From positions 15,438,001 to 15,502,000 of the forward strand of contig NC_135773.1 of the NCBI RefSeq assembly GCF_028453695.1: 64,000 nucleotides of DNA, in the 5' to 3' direction. This document shows positions 1 to 10,797 of the stretch, in pieces. The DNA comes from Augochlora pura. Its lineage: Eukaryota; Arthropoda; Insecta; Hymenoptera; Halictidae. Under the pieces are notes generated by a model. The model made no database searches. It was not told where the DNA came from and saw nothing but the letters and a program-made list of their open reading frames with translations. The position numbers were made by a program, and so were the translations under genes. Each line of letters opens with the position of its first letter. Within the stretch, counting starts at the first letter, position 1.

Positions 1-235
1 AAATTTTCGAATCGAGAAACTCCCATATTCCCGTATTCTTATCAACTACTTCCCACTTTCTTTGCGAGAAAACAGATGGAATACAAATTAGCGGCCAGTT
101 AATTAGATTATATTCAATTTGATTATGTATTTATATTTATTATTCCATTTCAAGTAAATTAACATGTCTGGAGAAGCTGGCATAAGTGCACTTTTCACTT
201 TATTTATTGTTTTTTTATCTTTACATGTTAAAACA
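1..235. other. AT-rich intergenic or intronic DNA, nothing recognised
   Basis: Plain AT-rich sequence with no open frame, repeat or RNA gene that I can see. It leads directly into the degenerate TTCGAAT array. Confidence 0.5.
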
Positions 236-239
236 TTAC

Positions 240-672
240 ACTCCATGGATAATTCTCTATTCGAATAATTCTTTATGCGAATGATTTCTTTACTCGGATG
301 ATTCTTCGAATGATTATTTATTCGAATAATTCAACAAATTCTTCATTCAAATAATTCAAAAAATATTTCGTAAAATAATTCAAAGAATTCTTTATCCAAA
401 TCATATTTTGTTTGACTCATTCAATACAGTAATACGAAATATATAAATCGTTCTATATATAACAATAGAATACATTCCATCATTTTCATGTAAATTGGTT
501 ATTTTCCGTACGAATTCCAGTACGAATAAATTCTTATTCGAACAAAATCTTGATCGAATAAAATTTGATACGGATAAATCTTGGATACATTTTTAGTCGA
601 TCAAATATTTATTCGCAGGTGTGAAATAAATTTTTATCCGCCCTTGCTTTTTATCCGTCATCCGAATAAAAT
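240..672. repeat. Degenerate TTCGAATAATTC tandem array (block 1)
   Basis: The motif TTCGAATAATTC and one- or two-base variants (TTCGAATGATT, ATTCAAATAATTC) recur about every 12 bp, often interrupted. The core ATTCGAAT is palindromic, so both strands read alike. The same motif builds blocks near 25.7-26.3, 44.4-45.0, 48.3-49.2, 50.3-50.7 and 55.7-55.9 kb, with a weaker one at 24.7 kb. No function is known to me. Confidence 0.7.
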
Positions 673-689
673 GTTTCCAGCTCGTATAT

Positions 690-1350
690 GAAAATCCACA
701 TTACAGCGGAAGTTCACGTAAATGAGCCGGCCGAGTCTTTCCCGAGTAATCGAAATTAATTAAATAAATTAGCCGGCCGGGGGGAACGAGAACCGCTAAA
801 TCTTCATTAAGGTTTCCATTCAATTGCGTTCGCGCGGCGTCGAGTCGCGTCGCGCCGCGGCGCATAAAATCGTCGTTCCGGGTATTGTTGCACAGGGAGA
901 GCGTTAATAAATAAAATACTTTACGAATGTCGCGCAGCAGCGTTACAAGTGGAAACACGGTGGTGAAGACAACGCGGTCGAAAATGCGGCACAAGAGCTG
1001 CGCGGTTGTAATGCCGTCGGTTTATTGCACGCGCGCCGGGCATCAAAGGTTCGCGTGCTTGTATCCACGCCCACGGCCGCTGGGTGACGACAACGTTTCC
1101 GATATATGCATGTATATCGAGGCGAAAGACCTATCTTCGTATTAGCCGCCCACGCGAGAAATCGTTTCCATTGTTCGGCAGAGTATCGCATTAATTCCCG
1201 AAGAACCCCGTACGATAATTGATCTACCCACGGCGAACGGTTCCTCTGGACTTAATTACGTCCCGGTAATCCGTCCTTTCCGCGTGGTCACGCTGCTTTT
1301 CGGCCTCTTTACTCCTCGATCACCGTGTCCGATAAATTAAAAAAATATAA
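690..1350. promoter_or_regulatory. GC-rich island 1 (possible regulatory DNA)
   Basis: GC- and CpG-rich block, densest around 826-865, between AT-rich flanks. Open frames at 701-994, 927-1145 and 943-1191 overlap on opposite strands and show no domain, so I treat them as chance. TAATTA-type homeodomain core sites are present. A regulatory role is inferred only from composition. Confidence 0.25.
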
Positions 1351-1404
1351 TTAAATTCATCCTCCTTAATTTCTCTTCGTTTTTATCGAATCAGTCGCTC
1401 TACG

Positions 1405-1417
1405 CTCTCTCCCTCTC

Positions 1418-1458
<41 letters not shown>
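1405..1458. repeat. (CT)n microsatellite
   Basis: A nearly pure CT run following the first GC-rich island. CT/GA runs accompany many of the islands in this window. Confidence 0.95.
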
Positions 1459-1461
<3 letters not shown>

Positions 1462-1719
1462 GTCTGCTTTAGGGTCGATTGTTGTTCAAATATCTTCTTT
1501 GACGTTCGCCTGTCTCTTCGACAATGTTGGGAACAAAGTGATCCGATCGATGATTAACGGTTGTAAATCGTTAATTATCGTAACTAATTTATTGTAATTT
1601 AGCGGGTTCGTATCGTTGATCGTTAATCAGATTAATTTTTGCCCAATTCTCGTCTTCGAACATTGTAAAATATATTTATAAATTATTCACTGTACTAGGA
1701 ATATTAAAAATTGTGCAAC
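1459..1719. other. AT-rich spacer with dispersed ATCGTTAATCAGATT motif
   Basis: No gene. Around 1548-1645 the phrase ATCGTTAATCAGATTAA and variants recur. Similar phrases fill 37.74-38.11 kb, so this is probably another degenerate dispersed repeat. Confidence 0.4.
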
Positions 1720-1893
1720 AGTTATATCATAAATATTATGAGGAAATTATATAATAATTATACATAAATTGTACAAGAATTATACATAAATTGTACATAA
1801 GTTACCCGCAATTTGTACGAAAATTATACACAAGTTTTACGAGAACTAAACACAAATTATACAAAAATTATATACAACTCGTACATTAACCGA
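1720..1893. repeat. Degenerate AAATTATACA tandem repeat
   Basis: Imperfect units of about 15 bp built on AAATTATACAA or AAATTGTACA follow one another. The copies differ too much to call recent. Confidence 0.5.
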
Positions 1894-2625
1894 TTTCTAT
1901 AAATTACTTTTACGTTGGTTGCTTTGCGACATTTATTGGCGCTACGCTATTTCGTGCGGTTCATGCAAAATATTTCTATTCTGTCTCTTTCGTCCGTATT
2001 TTGTATGTTTATGCAGTTTGCAGATCGCTCGATCAGCGGAACAGCAAGTGGCAGTGTCAGCTCCGCGAAACAGGCCCCAATTGCAGTATAAGAAAGCAAT
2101 AAAAGAAGACGGGGACTTTTATTCGACTCTAGTTTCCTGTAATTGCTCGAAACAATTTTAGTTTTGCATAGAGATCCTAATAGCACGGTCACGCGCTAAT
2201 TTCGCGTTCCAATAACTAATAGCCGGTTTCTCGTGGCGTGATTGGCGGTCTGTTGCTCTCTACGGCAAACAAAAATTGTTTGCTTCCATTGCAAAGAACG
2301 TGGGTCGAGTAGGAATTGACTACCGCCTTTCCCAGTGCTCAGAATCGGTAGGAGATTGTTTCTGCGATGGTTATACTGTTTCGTGTTTCACCTGTGCACT
2401 CGTCTCTATGACCAATATTAGCGGACTGAGGATTTTATGTTTTCTATGGCAAGAATGACTAGATACAAAAAAGAAATTTTAAAGATTTTAGAAGAGTTTC
2501 GGAATATTTTCATGTTACATATATCGTATTAAAATTATTAAAAAGGGGAAGATATTTTTGTCTGACTCATTTCTTAGAATCAATTCCGACATATTTTTTC
2601 AAATTTGGAATTATAGTATTCAAAC
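1894..2625. other. Spacer without recognised features
   Basis: Two overlapping frames on opposite strands (1919-2161 plus, 1947-2192 minus) and one at 2276-2458 show no domain. Codon use does not differ from the surroundings. I see nothing else. Confidence 0.4.
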
Positions 2626-2631
2626 TAACAT

Positions 2632-3370
2632 GATATTCTTTGCTTCTAGAAGGATGTTTTTCTATCCAAATGGATGTTCTTGGTATCTAAAACAATATTC
2701 CTCGAGTACAAAAGTATATTCTTCCATGCAAGTGGATATTTCTTGTATTTACAAGTATTTTCTTGCATCCAGAAGGATATTTCTTACAATCAAAATGATG
2801 TTCTTGCATCCAAAAGGATATTTCTTACAACCAAAATAATGTTTCTGTATCCAAAAGGATATTTCTTGCAACAAAAATCATATTCCTTGCGACAAAAATG
2901 AAATTCTTTGTTTCTAGAAGGATGTTTTTCTATCTGAATGTATATTCTTTCTATCCAAAAAGATATTCCTTGCATTCAAAAGGATATATCATGCATGCAA
3001 CAAAATGTTTTTGCATCCAAAAAGGTATATTTTGCGTTTAAAAAGATATTCCTTTATTACAGTAAGTATATTTCTGCTCCCGAAAGAATATTCTTGTATC
3101 GAAAAGAATATTCCTTGTATTAAAAAGAATGTTCTTGTATCCAAAATGACATTTTTCGCGTGAAAAATATAACTCCTAGCTTCCAAAAGGACGCATCAAA
3201 GATTATATTCTTACATCTACGAGGAAGTTCCTGCAAACAAAACGGTGTTTCTGCATCCAAAAGTATATTTCTGCAACCAAAAGTATATTACTGCATCAAA
3301 AATTATGTTTCTGCATCCAAAAGTATGTTCTTAGATCTAAAAGGACGTTCTCAGGTCCAAAAGGATATCT
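2632..3370. repeat. 20-21 bp minisatellite, about 35 units
   Basis: Consecutive units of 20 or 21 bp of the form GATATTTCTTGCATCCAAAA run for about 740 bp with substitutions and one-base length changes. Because the unit is near 7 codons, several frames stay open by chance (2558-2839, 2674-2901, 2938-3123 and 3160-3459). Their peptides are just repeats of an IFLxxKx pattern, not evidence of a gene. Confidence 0.85.
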
Positions 3371-3375
3371 TCCGC

Positions 3376-3795
3376 GTTCGCGGGGAGGATGCTCGGCTCG
3401 TTATACGGGGCCGCGTTACAAATTCGCGCGACATAGTGATCTCGCGAAAGGTGGCATAGTAAGAGCCGGTTTTACAGGGGAATTACAAGCGGCGCGTGCG
3501 CGAACACGCGGAAGAGACGGGCGAAGGCGTCGCGAAACCGGCGGCACTTCTGCCGGAAAACGATTATTGGCCGGCGAGGAGCACACCGTCGTTTTGTATG
3601 CATAGCCTGTTCCGAGAGGGAAAGTTGCGTTATTTTCGGCCGGTCGCCGCAGTCACCTGGCCTCCGTTCGCCAAACTTCCGTAACGCGTTTTGATACTTC
3701 GTCGCGACGCGACGCGACGTATAGTCCCGTCGATGGACCGCGGCGGCTTTTGCCACTTCGACTTCTAGCTGCTGCGATAACGTCGTCATCGAAGA
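3376..3795. promoter_or_regulatory. GC-rich island 2
   Basis: CpG-rich block directly after the 20-21 bp minisatellite, with a short GCGAC pentamer run near 3702-3718. Frames at 3472-3789 (minus) and 3496-3684 (plus) overlap and have no domain. Possible regulatory DNA, by composition only. Confidence 0.25.
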
Positions 3796-4225
3796 TTCCC
3801 GACGAAAGTCAAATACAATGTAAACATGCGGCGAACGTCGATCTTCGAGACAAAGGAAACAGTATAGTTAGGATCAGTATAGAAATACATATAGTTAGGA
3901 CCGTATCATTTTGGCAAGAACTCGACTCGTAAGCTTCTACTCTGCAGGAATATCTATTGGCAGATGCCCCCGTTTTTGTGTCTTCGGATGAAGCACGTAT
4001 GCAAAACGGACATTTTATGTATAAATTAACGATTTATATTTTGTTTATTACATTTGCCTATCAACACGCAAGATTTAGAGAAAAATTATTACATTGTTTA
4101 TATTTAAAAATGTAGTAAATATCAAAAAACATCCGGAACGATTCTATCTAGAAAAAATAAATTCACTGTGTATACGATGTCTTTTTAAGCCACGCTGCTT
4201 TAGTACTGAGAAATTTGTTGTCCAG

Positions 4226-4259
4226 CGTTAAACAAGTTGCGTGAACCACCCTGTATTAT
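4226..4259 (-). mobile_element. Transposon-terminus-like TACAGGGTGG motif
   Basis: Read on the minus strand the segment begins TACAGGGTGGTTCACGCAAC. It resembles other TACAGGGTG ends in this window (24.21 and 56.0 kb) and ends of insect DNA transposons as I recall them. The partner end is not visible, so this is a probable solo end. Confidence 0.35.
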
Positions 4260-4278
4260 ATACTATCTGTATTGTCCA

Positions 4279-4545
4279 TCATTGAAATGTCTCTTGGTAA
4301 TTGCTATAATTGTGAAATAGAAAATCTGAAGCCTGGCATTTGACTAGGCATTTGACTTTCAATTTTTCTTTGAAATATGTTGCATATTCTTGCTGGCAAA
4401 TAGCAACATTGTTGACACACTTCTGCTTCCTTACATGATTATAGGTTGCTTTCCATTTGTGGTATAAAAATGTGCTGAAGTCCAAAAATATTATTTTTAA
4501 TTTGAGTCAATTTGTTTATATATGGGCATATGCACCCTTCAGCAC
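4279..4545 (-). pseudogene. Unidentified coding-like fragment
   Basis: A minus-strand frame ending at 4279 has a mixed, protein-like composition with several W, Y, C and H residues (for example HKWKATYNHVRKQKC). It lacks the low-complexity character of most frames here. The frame probably opens upstream, near 4540, with a break. I do not recognise the family. It could be a fragment of a transposon protein or a processed pseudogene. It may also be chance. Confidence 0.2.
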
Positions 4546-4682
4546 ATAAAACAGTAATACAAATCACAGATGTATGGGTAAATATGGAAATATCTAACAA
4601 AAGCATGCGGTTGAAATTTGCGAACTGAAGTTATCATTGACGTTGTCAATTATCCTATTAACGCAGTTTCATATTATTTAAG

Positions 4683-4845
4683 CATTATGTGATATATTAT
4701 TTGGAATATTATTAGGATAGTATATTAAATATTATGTGGAATGTTATCAGAATATTGTATAGAATATTAATAAAATATTGTTGGAATATTATATAGAATG
4801 TTATTAGAACATTATATAGGATATTATATCGAATATTAGTGTAGA
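4683..4845. repeat. Degenerate GAATATTAT tandem repeat
   Basis: Short units of roughly 15-17 bp built on GGAATATTATATA recur about ten times, ending at the border of the next GC-rich island. Confidence 0.6.
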
Positions 4846-4849
4846 AGTG

Positions 4850-5625
4850 GAGCAAAGAAACGATGGAAACCACATACTCCACGAGTTTCTGGCAACTCGA
4901 TTCTCGATTGTCTCTCGAATTTGCCGGAAACATCGAACGTTCGCAGAATAAAATCGACCGGAAGCATCGAGGTCCTCCAATTGTCAATTTCCACCGACTT
5001 TCCACTTCTCGAAAGCGCGGTTTTAATCGCTCGGCGCGTCGTTCCGAGAAAATTCTTGTTATTCAGCGTTCCGCGAGCGAACCCGCGAATACACGCCGGC
5101 ACGCATACATGCACACGCGAGCGAGCGAGCGCGCGCGCGCGTCCGCGTCGCAATCCCTCCGTTCGTGGCCGCACAGTAGTTTACGAGCGAAAGAAACGTC
5201 GAGTGGATGCGTTTTATGCATTCGTTGCACGAACCTCGTTTATTGTTACCACACCTAACGGAGGAGCCCGAAATTGACGACAATCGCGCGGCTCGAAAGG
5301 CTCTCCGCGCTCTTCTGCTTTTGCTCGCTCGCGGCTCGCGGCTCGCGGCTTCCGATGAATCATCTTGCGAGTATTCTTTTCCCGCACGCCGAGCTGACCT
5401 CTTTTTTTTTGTCTTTCCTGAGCCCCGTCGCGCGACCGTGGACGTTCGAATTAACCGCGATTTCTCCGGAAGAAGCGTCGAATATATCCGTCGCTTATTG
5501 TCAGCCGCTTTTGACTCGGCCATGCCGCCGATTAGGCGAGCCAGAGGCGCGACGCGAGCTGCCCGAATAATGGCCTCGTTTAACGATCGCGGAGTGTGGC
5601 GAAGGTGTGGCATTTTTTAATTAAA
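4850..5625. promoter_or_regulatory. GC-rich island 3
   Basis: CpG-rich block with an alternating GC run at 5120-5145. Open frames on both strands (4863-5258, 5207-5620 plus; 5059-5613 minus, 184 codons) overlap almost fully, are R- and S-rich and carry no domain. This is what stop-poor GC-rich DNA gives. A promoter or enhancer is possible but not shown. Confidence 0.3.
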
Positions 5626-7480
5626 GGCTTGTCCCCTCGTTTCGTCTTATGATTTCGAACATCGGGGTATCATTTCTTAATTAATGGTTCAGCCATCATT
5701 GTTTCCAATGATTTCGAACGACGCTCTAATTTTTAACCCTCGGAAGCGATTTCGGGGTTTGTTTGACCGAATGGACTTAATTCTTTAATCCTTTCTTGTG
5801 AAATTTAAACACAGTTATCACGCTAGTCGGAATTAATTTTTGTTGAATAGGCAGTGATACGTAATATGCAAGAGTAAGTAAGAAAAATAAGATTTGTTAA
5901 TTCCTAAAGTTTAGATACAGATAATTCTCCTATAAAATAGCAAGTAGATTCCTAGGAAATGCCGTGTTGTGTGAAACTGTGTTAAATGAGATCCACAATC
6001 AATACTAAAACGAGGATTTCTTTTTTCGTTTTAACGAAATAAAAGACAACAAATATTTTTTTAATCTAATATAACCTTGATTTAATTATATTAATTTCGG
6101 TCGATCGACACCTCGTTCACTCTTTGAACATTTTTCTTCACCTAGATTTTTTGCACCTTCCACCCTCTTTAAAAAATTTATGATTTTAATTTTTTTCCTG
6201 GTTCTCACAAGGTCATTGTAGATTTCGTGGTATGAAGATAGTCAATTTTGCAGCTCCCTTTGGAATTTTCATCTTTTTTCAGAGGAAGACCACTACAGTT
6301 CATTTATTACGTACAGTTCATTATTCCTTCCCATCGTTATTTTATGGTAATTTTATTTTTAAATATCTTAAACAAAAATCATGTTATCCAGTATCGTAGA
6401 ATTACAGTGAAATACAAAGGTTTTCGTAATTCTCTTGTCGCATTAGAGGGAAACAGTATTATAAGTTGCACTGCTACTCGAGGGTTCTCCCAATTTATAT
6501 TATTGTGTTAAAGCTCAACCTTTTCATAGTCCGCCGTATTGTACGAGGGCTGTCTGTATATATAACACAATAATATCTTTCAATTTTACTAAAAAATAAA
6601 AATGATAAATAAATAACTTTGGTGGCTCAGGATAGACATGAGACCGTAAAATTTAAATTATTTGATTAATTAATCAATTTTCAGTCATTGAATCAAATGA
6701 ATGGCTGTTACACTAGGAATAACAGATAAATTAATTAGCCCTAAATAATAAATAAATAAATAATAATTAACCCTAAATAATAAATTAATACAGGCCTCAA
6801 ACAAGGCTCAGAACAATTTCGAACGCAACATAATTTTAACGAATTCTTAATCGTTCTATAATCGAAAAACAAATTCTTTAGAAAAATAAAACGAGTACGA
6901 AATTTAATCATATACAAATATAATTATGTACAATATAATTCTACTTTATACAATATAATTACTGCAAGGCATCACTCTTTGAAACGCGATCAAAGTCAAC
7001 ACTGAACGATAAAAAATTGTCCTGTTACATAATTTAAGTACATACCAATTATATTAAATTCTATAAAAATTGTTTATTAGAAAAGGACAAAATCATTATA
7101 AACGATGACATAAATTCAGGATGATTCGGCGACAGGTATTTTGAAGCCACGTAACGGTACTAGAAATCAACGAATTAACCAACGTTTAAATACATAAAAC
7201 AACGTTTAACCCTTTACGATCGCGTGGCAACTCTAAAAATGATCATGTAATATTCCAAGATGATTTTTTAAAAATTCAGTTATATTTTAAAAATTGTTAA
7301 GATGCATGAATCACAAAATACAATTCCGTAATATATAAAATACTCTGGTTGTATAGAACGGAAACACTATACTTCTGAACAAATATTTTGTATTTCCGGA
7401 TATGCATTATGAGGATATCTTTCAGAGCTGATTTATCCCTGCTTTTTCGGTAAAAACTGATTAGAGTGCAGCGTAAGATC
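5626..7480. other. AT-rich stretch, essentially empty
   Basis: Mostly A/T with short runs of TAAATAAATAAT near 6740-6790. The frame 6248-6511 has no domain. At 7210 the phrase TTAACCCTTTACGATCG looks like one end of a TTAA-type miniature element, but no opposite end was found. Confidence 0.4.
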
Positions 7481-7484
7481 GCTG

Positions 7485-7986
7485 CAGTCTGCGACGGTTC
7501 TCTCGCGAAGCTGTATCTCGGTGTATCGAGCAGTGACAGGGTCCGTAGCGCCAAGAAATTGGCAGGATCGGCGAGTTAACGCGGGTCAGATGGAACGAAA
7601 ACGTTTATAGTGGCAACTAGCAAACGATCTCTGCCGATACACTCCCAAAACCGATGCGAATGGACCACCGGAACAGCGTCGAATCGTTCCCTTTGACGGA
7701 AGCAAGGGCGAGAATTGCTCGGTGAAAGTAGCGAAGGGTCGGTGTGCTCTCGACGCTTTGTGTTATCGGTTACCATGGGCAGAGTCGAGCTTTGTTAGCT
7801 TCATGTTGCTGATGAGAGATCGTATCGTCATGGCAAGCTATCGCGACGAGCCCTCTCTCTCTCTCTCTCTCTATCCTTCTCACTCACTCACATCCTCTCG
7901 TTCTCTTATGTCTCTCTCTCGCACACACGCACACGTTCTCTCTCTATTTCTCTCTCGCTCTCTTCTCTCTCTCTCTAACGCACACT

Positions 7987-8027
<41 letters not shown>

Positions 8028-8420
8028 CTCGTCGGCCCTCCAGCGTTCGCCATCTTTGCCTCGGGACACAAAGACGTTGCGGTGCACGGCCGCATCGCTG
8101 ACCCCCCTCGTGAAAGGCGAAAGCTCGATTTCCTTACTCCGCGATAAGCATCGCGTCGTGGAAAAAAAGACGCTCCATCCGCCATCCGTGGACTCTGCTT
8201 CCCGGATACGCTGTTTTAATATTAGACAGCCGGGAGGCGGCCAACTAATCTCGCGGATATGCGCCGGAAACTTCCGAAGTTCCGGTTTCGGGCGAGCTCG
8301 TTAACCTGGACGCGTCGGCCCGCTAATTATCTTATTCCGCCTGATCGGACCGGCTCGAGCATCGCTCATCGACCGCGTTCTTGTCGGAACAACATCTTTT
8401 TATTTTAGTGAAAAATCCAC
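7485..8420. promoter_or_regulatory. GC-rich island 4 with long CT tract
   Basis: CpG-rich DNA around a CT-rich core at 7852-8024. The open frames here (7722-8147 plus, 7880-8185 minus) consist mainly of S/L or R/E repeats read from the CT/GA run and are not genes. GA-rich tracts bind GAGA-type factors in flies; such a role here is inference. Confidence 0.3.
7852..8024. repeat. (CT)n-rich simple repeat
   Basis: About 170 bp dominated by CT dinucleotides with CA and TT interruptions. Confidence 0.95.
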
Positions 8421-8574
8421 TAACGCGAGATTGCGTATTTCTTAGCCGTTGTCTAGTGAACTAATCTCTTTAACAGGAACTACACTAGTCGTTGATAGTG
8501 ATCTCGTTTTGTGTTGCTTTATAAAAATGACAAGATTGAATTTATTTTGTTTCTTTTTCTTTTCAATTTTTATA

Positions 8575-8821
8575 TCGACACTTTACCGACCGGTAGCTTA
8601 TGAATCGGTTTTCTACCCTGACCAGAAACGTGTAAATCGGTTGTCATGGCAACTAATACAATAATTTGCTCAATCTGTTATTGAGATATTACTATATCAT
8701 TTTTTAAATATTAGATGCCTTGTGCGACGAATAAAATAAATAAAATAGATAAAATAAATATTGTTCAATGTTAATGTCTTATGAAATTATAGAAATGTTT
8801 CACTGGTCGGTAAAATGTTAA
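8575..8821 (+). mobile_element. TTAA-type MITE, family A copy 1
   Basis: The left end CACTTTACCGACCGGT and the complement of the right end (CATTTTACCGACCAGT) form imperfect inverted repeats. The right end is flanked by TTAA (8818-8821); the left has the altered TCGA. A second copy in the opposite orientation lies at 10458-10693, sharing the GTTGTCATGGC and AATAATTTGCT phrases. No protein is encoded. TTAA targets point to piggyBac-type mobilisation. Confidence 0.7.
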
Positions 8822-8965
8822 TATCTATTCAAGAGAAAACAGCGTTATTTAAAAATACCTTTAGGATTTTCAATGAGAATATCTGTGAAACGCCACGTTT
8901 GTGTCTTATCATTTTCTTCTTTTCTAACATATAATGTTTGATTTCAATGATAAAATCGTGTACGA

Positions 8966-9665
8966 TTGAAGAGCACGTTAAAATTTTTCAAATTTACTTT
9001 GAAAATCGATGTACAACAAGAAATAACCATTATAAATTATGTGAACTTTTTCGGAATACATAATGGTCCATCTGAGCAAACAATTCAAAATTTGGTTAAA
9101 AGTTTGATTAAAACTGGATCTGTTCATGATGAACCATTCGTAAAAGTGTTACTAATGAACCATCAACATCAATTCCACGTCACTCATTTCTTGTCATACT
9201 TTGTGACAAATTTAGCATAGAGAAGAAGAAGATTTAGTGTTGATAGTATTAGTAGATTTTGAGTGTTGTAATCGAGCATTTCTTTTCCGAAAATGGGAAT
9301 GGAGATGCAGTTACAATAAATGGTATACGTCATAATGAAATGATCATTGTTATTTATGACTGAAACTGAATGGAATCGATGTAAACAACGTTTATTGTCA
9401 ACGTGACTGAGCTATACGTCACACACGACGCGTGAAAACATCAGCTTATTCCGATTGAAATTTAATGATCGATTAATATCAAGAAATGTTTATGTAAGTT
9501 GGCCACCTCGTTCGTCTGATTTGACCTAATTAGATTTCTTTCTTTCGGATACTTGAAAAGCAAAATTTTTGCCAATAAAAAATAACGTTAAATCCAACGA
9601 AAAGTTGGAATACGCACTTCACTGTAGCTCGATTTACTGTTAGCACCTGATTTTAACATGTTTCA
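8966..9665 (+). pseudogene. Degraded Tc1/mariner-superfamily transposase
   Basis: A frame at 8966-9220 holds a helix-turn-helix-like segment, FFGIHNGPSEQTIQNLVKSL followed by IKTGSVHDEP, typical of insect transposases of the IS630-Tc1-mariner superfamily. About 270 bp further on (from about 9500) the phrases SWPPRSSDLT and FFLSDT, then KAKFLPIKNN, match the region of the last catalytic acidic residue (family pattern W-P-x-R-S-P-D-L-T-x-x-D-F-F-L). The two parts are separated by stops and shifts, and the aspartate expected before FF is in a disrupted context. No terminal repeats were found. Clearly dead. Confidence 0.7.
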
Positions 9666-9689
9666 TGATTTTATAGACTAGCCGTGGTG

Positions 9690-10445
9690 AAAAGTTGAAC
9701 ATTGATTTGCTAGAATCGCGATTCGTCTCAATGCGCGTGATCGCGAACCACAGCCGAAGCTCCTCGCGCCTCGTTTCGCCGACAGCCTCCATTATCCGAG
9801 ACGGAAGCGGTCGCGTTTGCCGCGGGAACTCGGCGGCGTGGCCAAAATTAAAAAATTACGTTCGCGACAACGCCGATATAAATATTTTAACTGGGATTAA
9901 ATGGAAAATCATGTTGGACACATTCCCATTGTCCAATCTAGGATCCTTGTTCACTTTCGACGTTGTTCATCATCGTTTCTCTCTCCCTCCCTCTTTCTCT
10001 GCTTTTCTCTTACTCTATTTTGCCCCGTTTTATGTCTTTCCTGGTCTCGTACACCTCTTTGTCTCTGATCCTCGAGGTCCTTTAATAACGGCACCGGTGA
10101 TTTATCGACAGCGGGCTGAAGAGAGGTCCGCCGCAGGTTCAGATTCGCAGATAGATGGACACGCTCTCCGAACAGGTATAAGTACATCGACCTCCTATCG
10201 ATTCCGAGCGACGGCGGCGGCGGCGGCGGCTTTCGTTTTTCTTCCGTCGCCGTTCTTCTTAAGGCGGGATTTCCTATACGCGTCCGGCGTACGCGCCCGC
10301 CGTTTCATCATCTCAATTTCCAGTGCGATGCAATCTACAAACGATGCTATCGAACCGCTAACGTTAACGCGTTCGCTGAGTTCAGCGTCGCACGTGACGA
10401 CCATGATTTTCAGTTTCACGCGAAGAACGTTCAGTGAATTTTCTG
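9690..10445. promoter_or_regulatory. GC-rich island 5
   Basis: CpG-rich block with a GGC/GCC triplet run near 10211-10231. It carries a 271-codon plus-strand frame (9695-10510) without domain, signal or repeats; opposite-strand frames at 9951-10187 and 10195-10464 overlap it. The plus frame runs on into the adjoining MITE, which argues against a real gene. Confidence 0.25.
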
Positions 10446-10457
10446 AATATAATAATA

Positions 10458-10693
10458 TTAACACTTCAACGACCGGTCATTCGGCCATAAACATTCTTAT
10501 ATTGTCATAGTATTAGCAATAAACAATATTTATTTGATTTATGTTCTTTATTTTATTCATCGCGAAAGGTATTTAGTATTCGAAAAATTATATAATAATA
10601 CCTCAGTAATAGATAGCAAATTATTGGTCGCCATGACAACCGATTTACAAAGTAAAAAACCGATTTATAGGTTACCGGTCGATAAAGCGTCAA
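10458..10693 (-). mobile_element. TTAA-type MITE, family A copy 2
   Basis: Reverse-oriented copy of the element at 8575-8821, sharing the CGACCGGTA, AAATCGGTTGTCATGGC and AATAATTTGCT blocks in order. The left boundary is TTAA (10458-10461); the right reads TCAA (TTGA on the other strand). It abuts the next repeat exactly, which suggests insertion at that repeat's end. Confidence 0.7.
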
Positions 10694-10797
10694 AAAAGCC
10701 ACGTAGGTCGTTGAATTTTCCGTTCGAGCCAGTGGATATTGTCATTGTAAAATGGAGAATTTTTAAGAAATGTATTATACAATAAATTGTAGACATC

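Noticed and set aside
240..672. CRISPR-like or phage-like repeat array
   Set aside because: The repeats are short, degenerate and without uniform unique spacers. The DNA is eukaryotic.
7208..7230. TTAACCCTTTACGATCG as a MITE end
   Set aside because: No inverted partner within 1.5 kb, so it was mentioned only within the spacer entry.
9695..10510. 271-codon plus-strand open frame
   Set aside because: No domain or signal. Its 3' part runs into the TTAA MITE at 10458 and it is overlapped by minus-strand frames, as expected from GC-rich composition.
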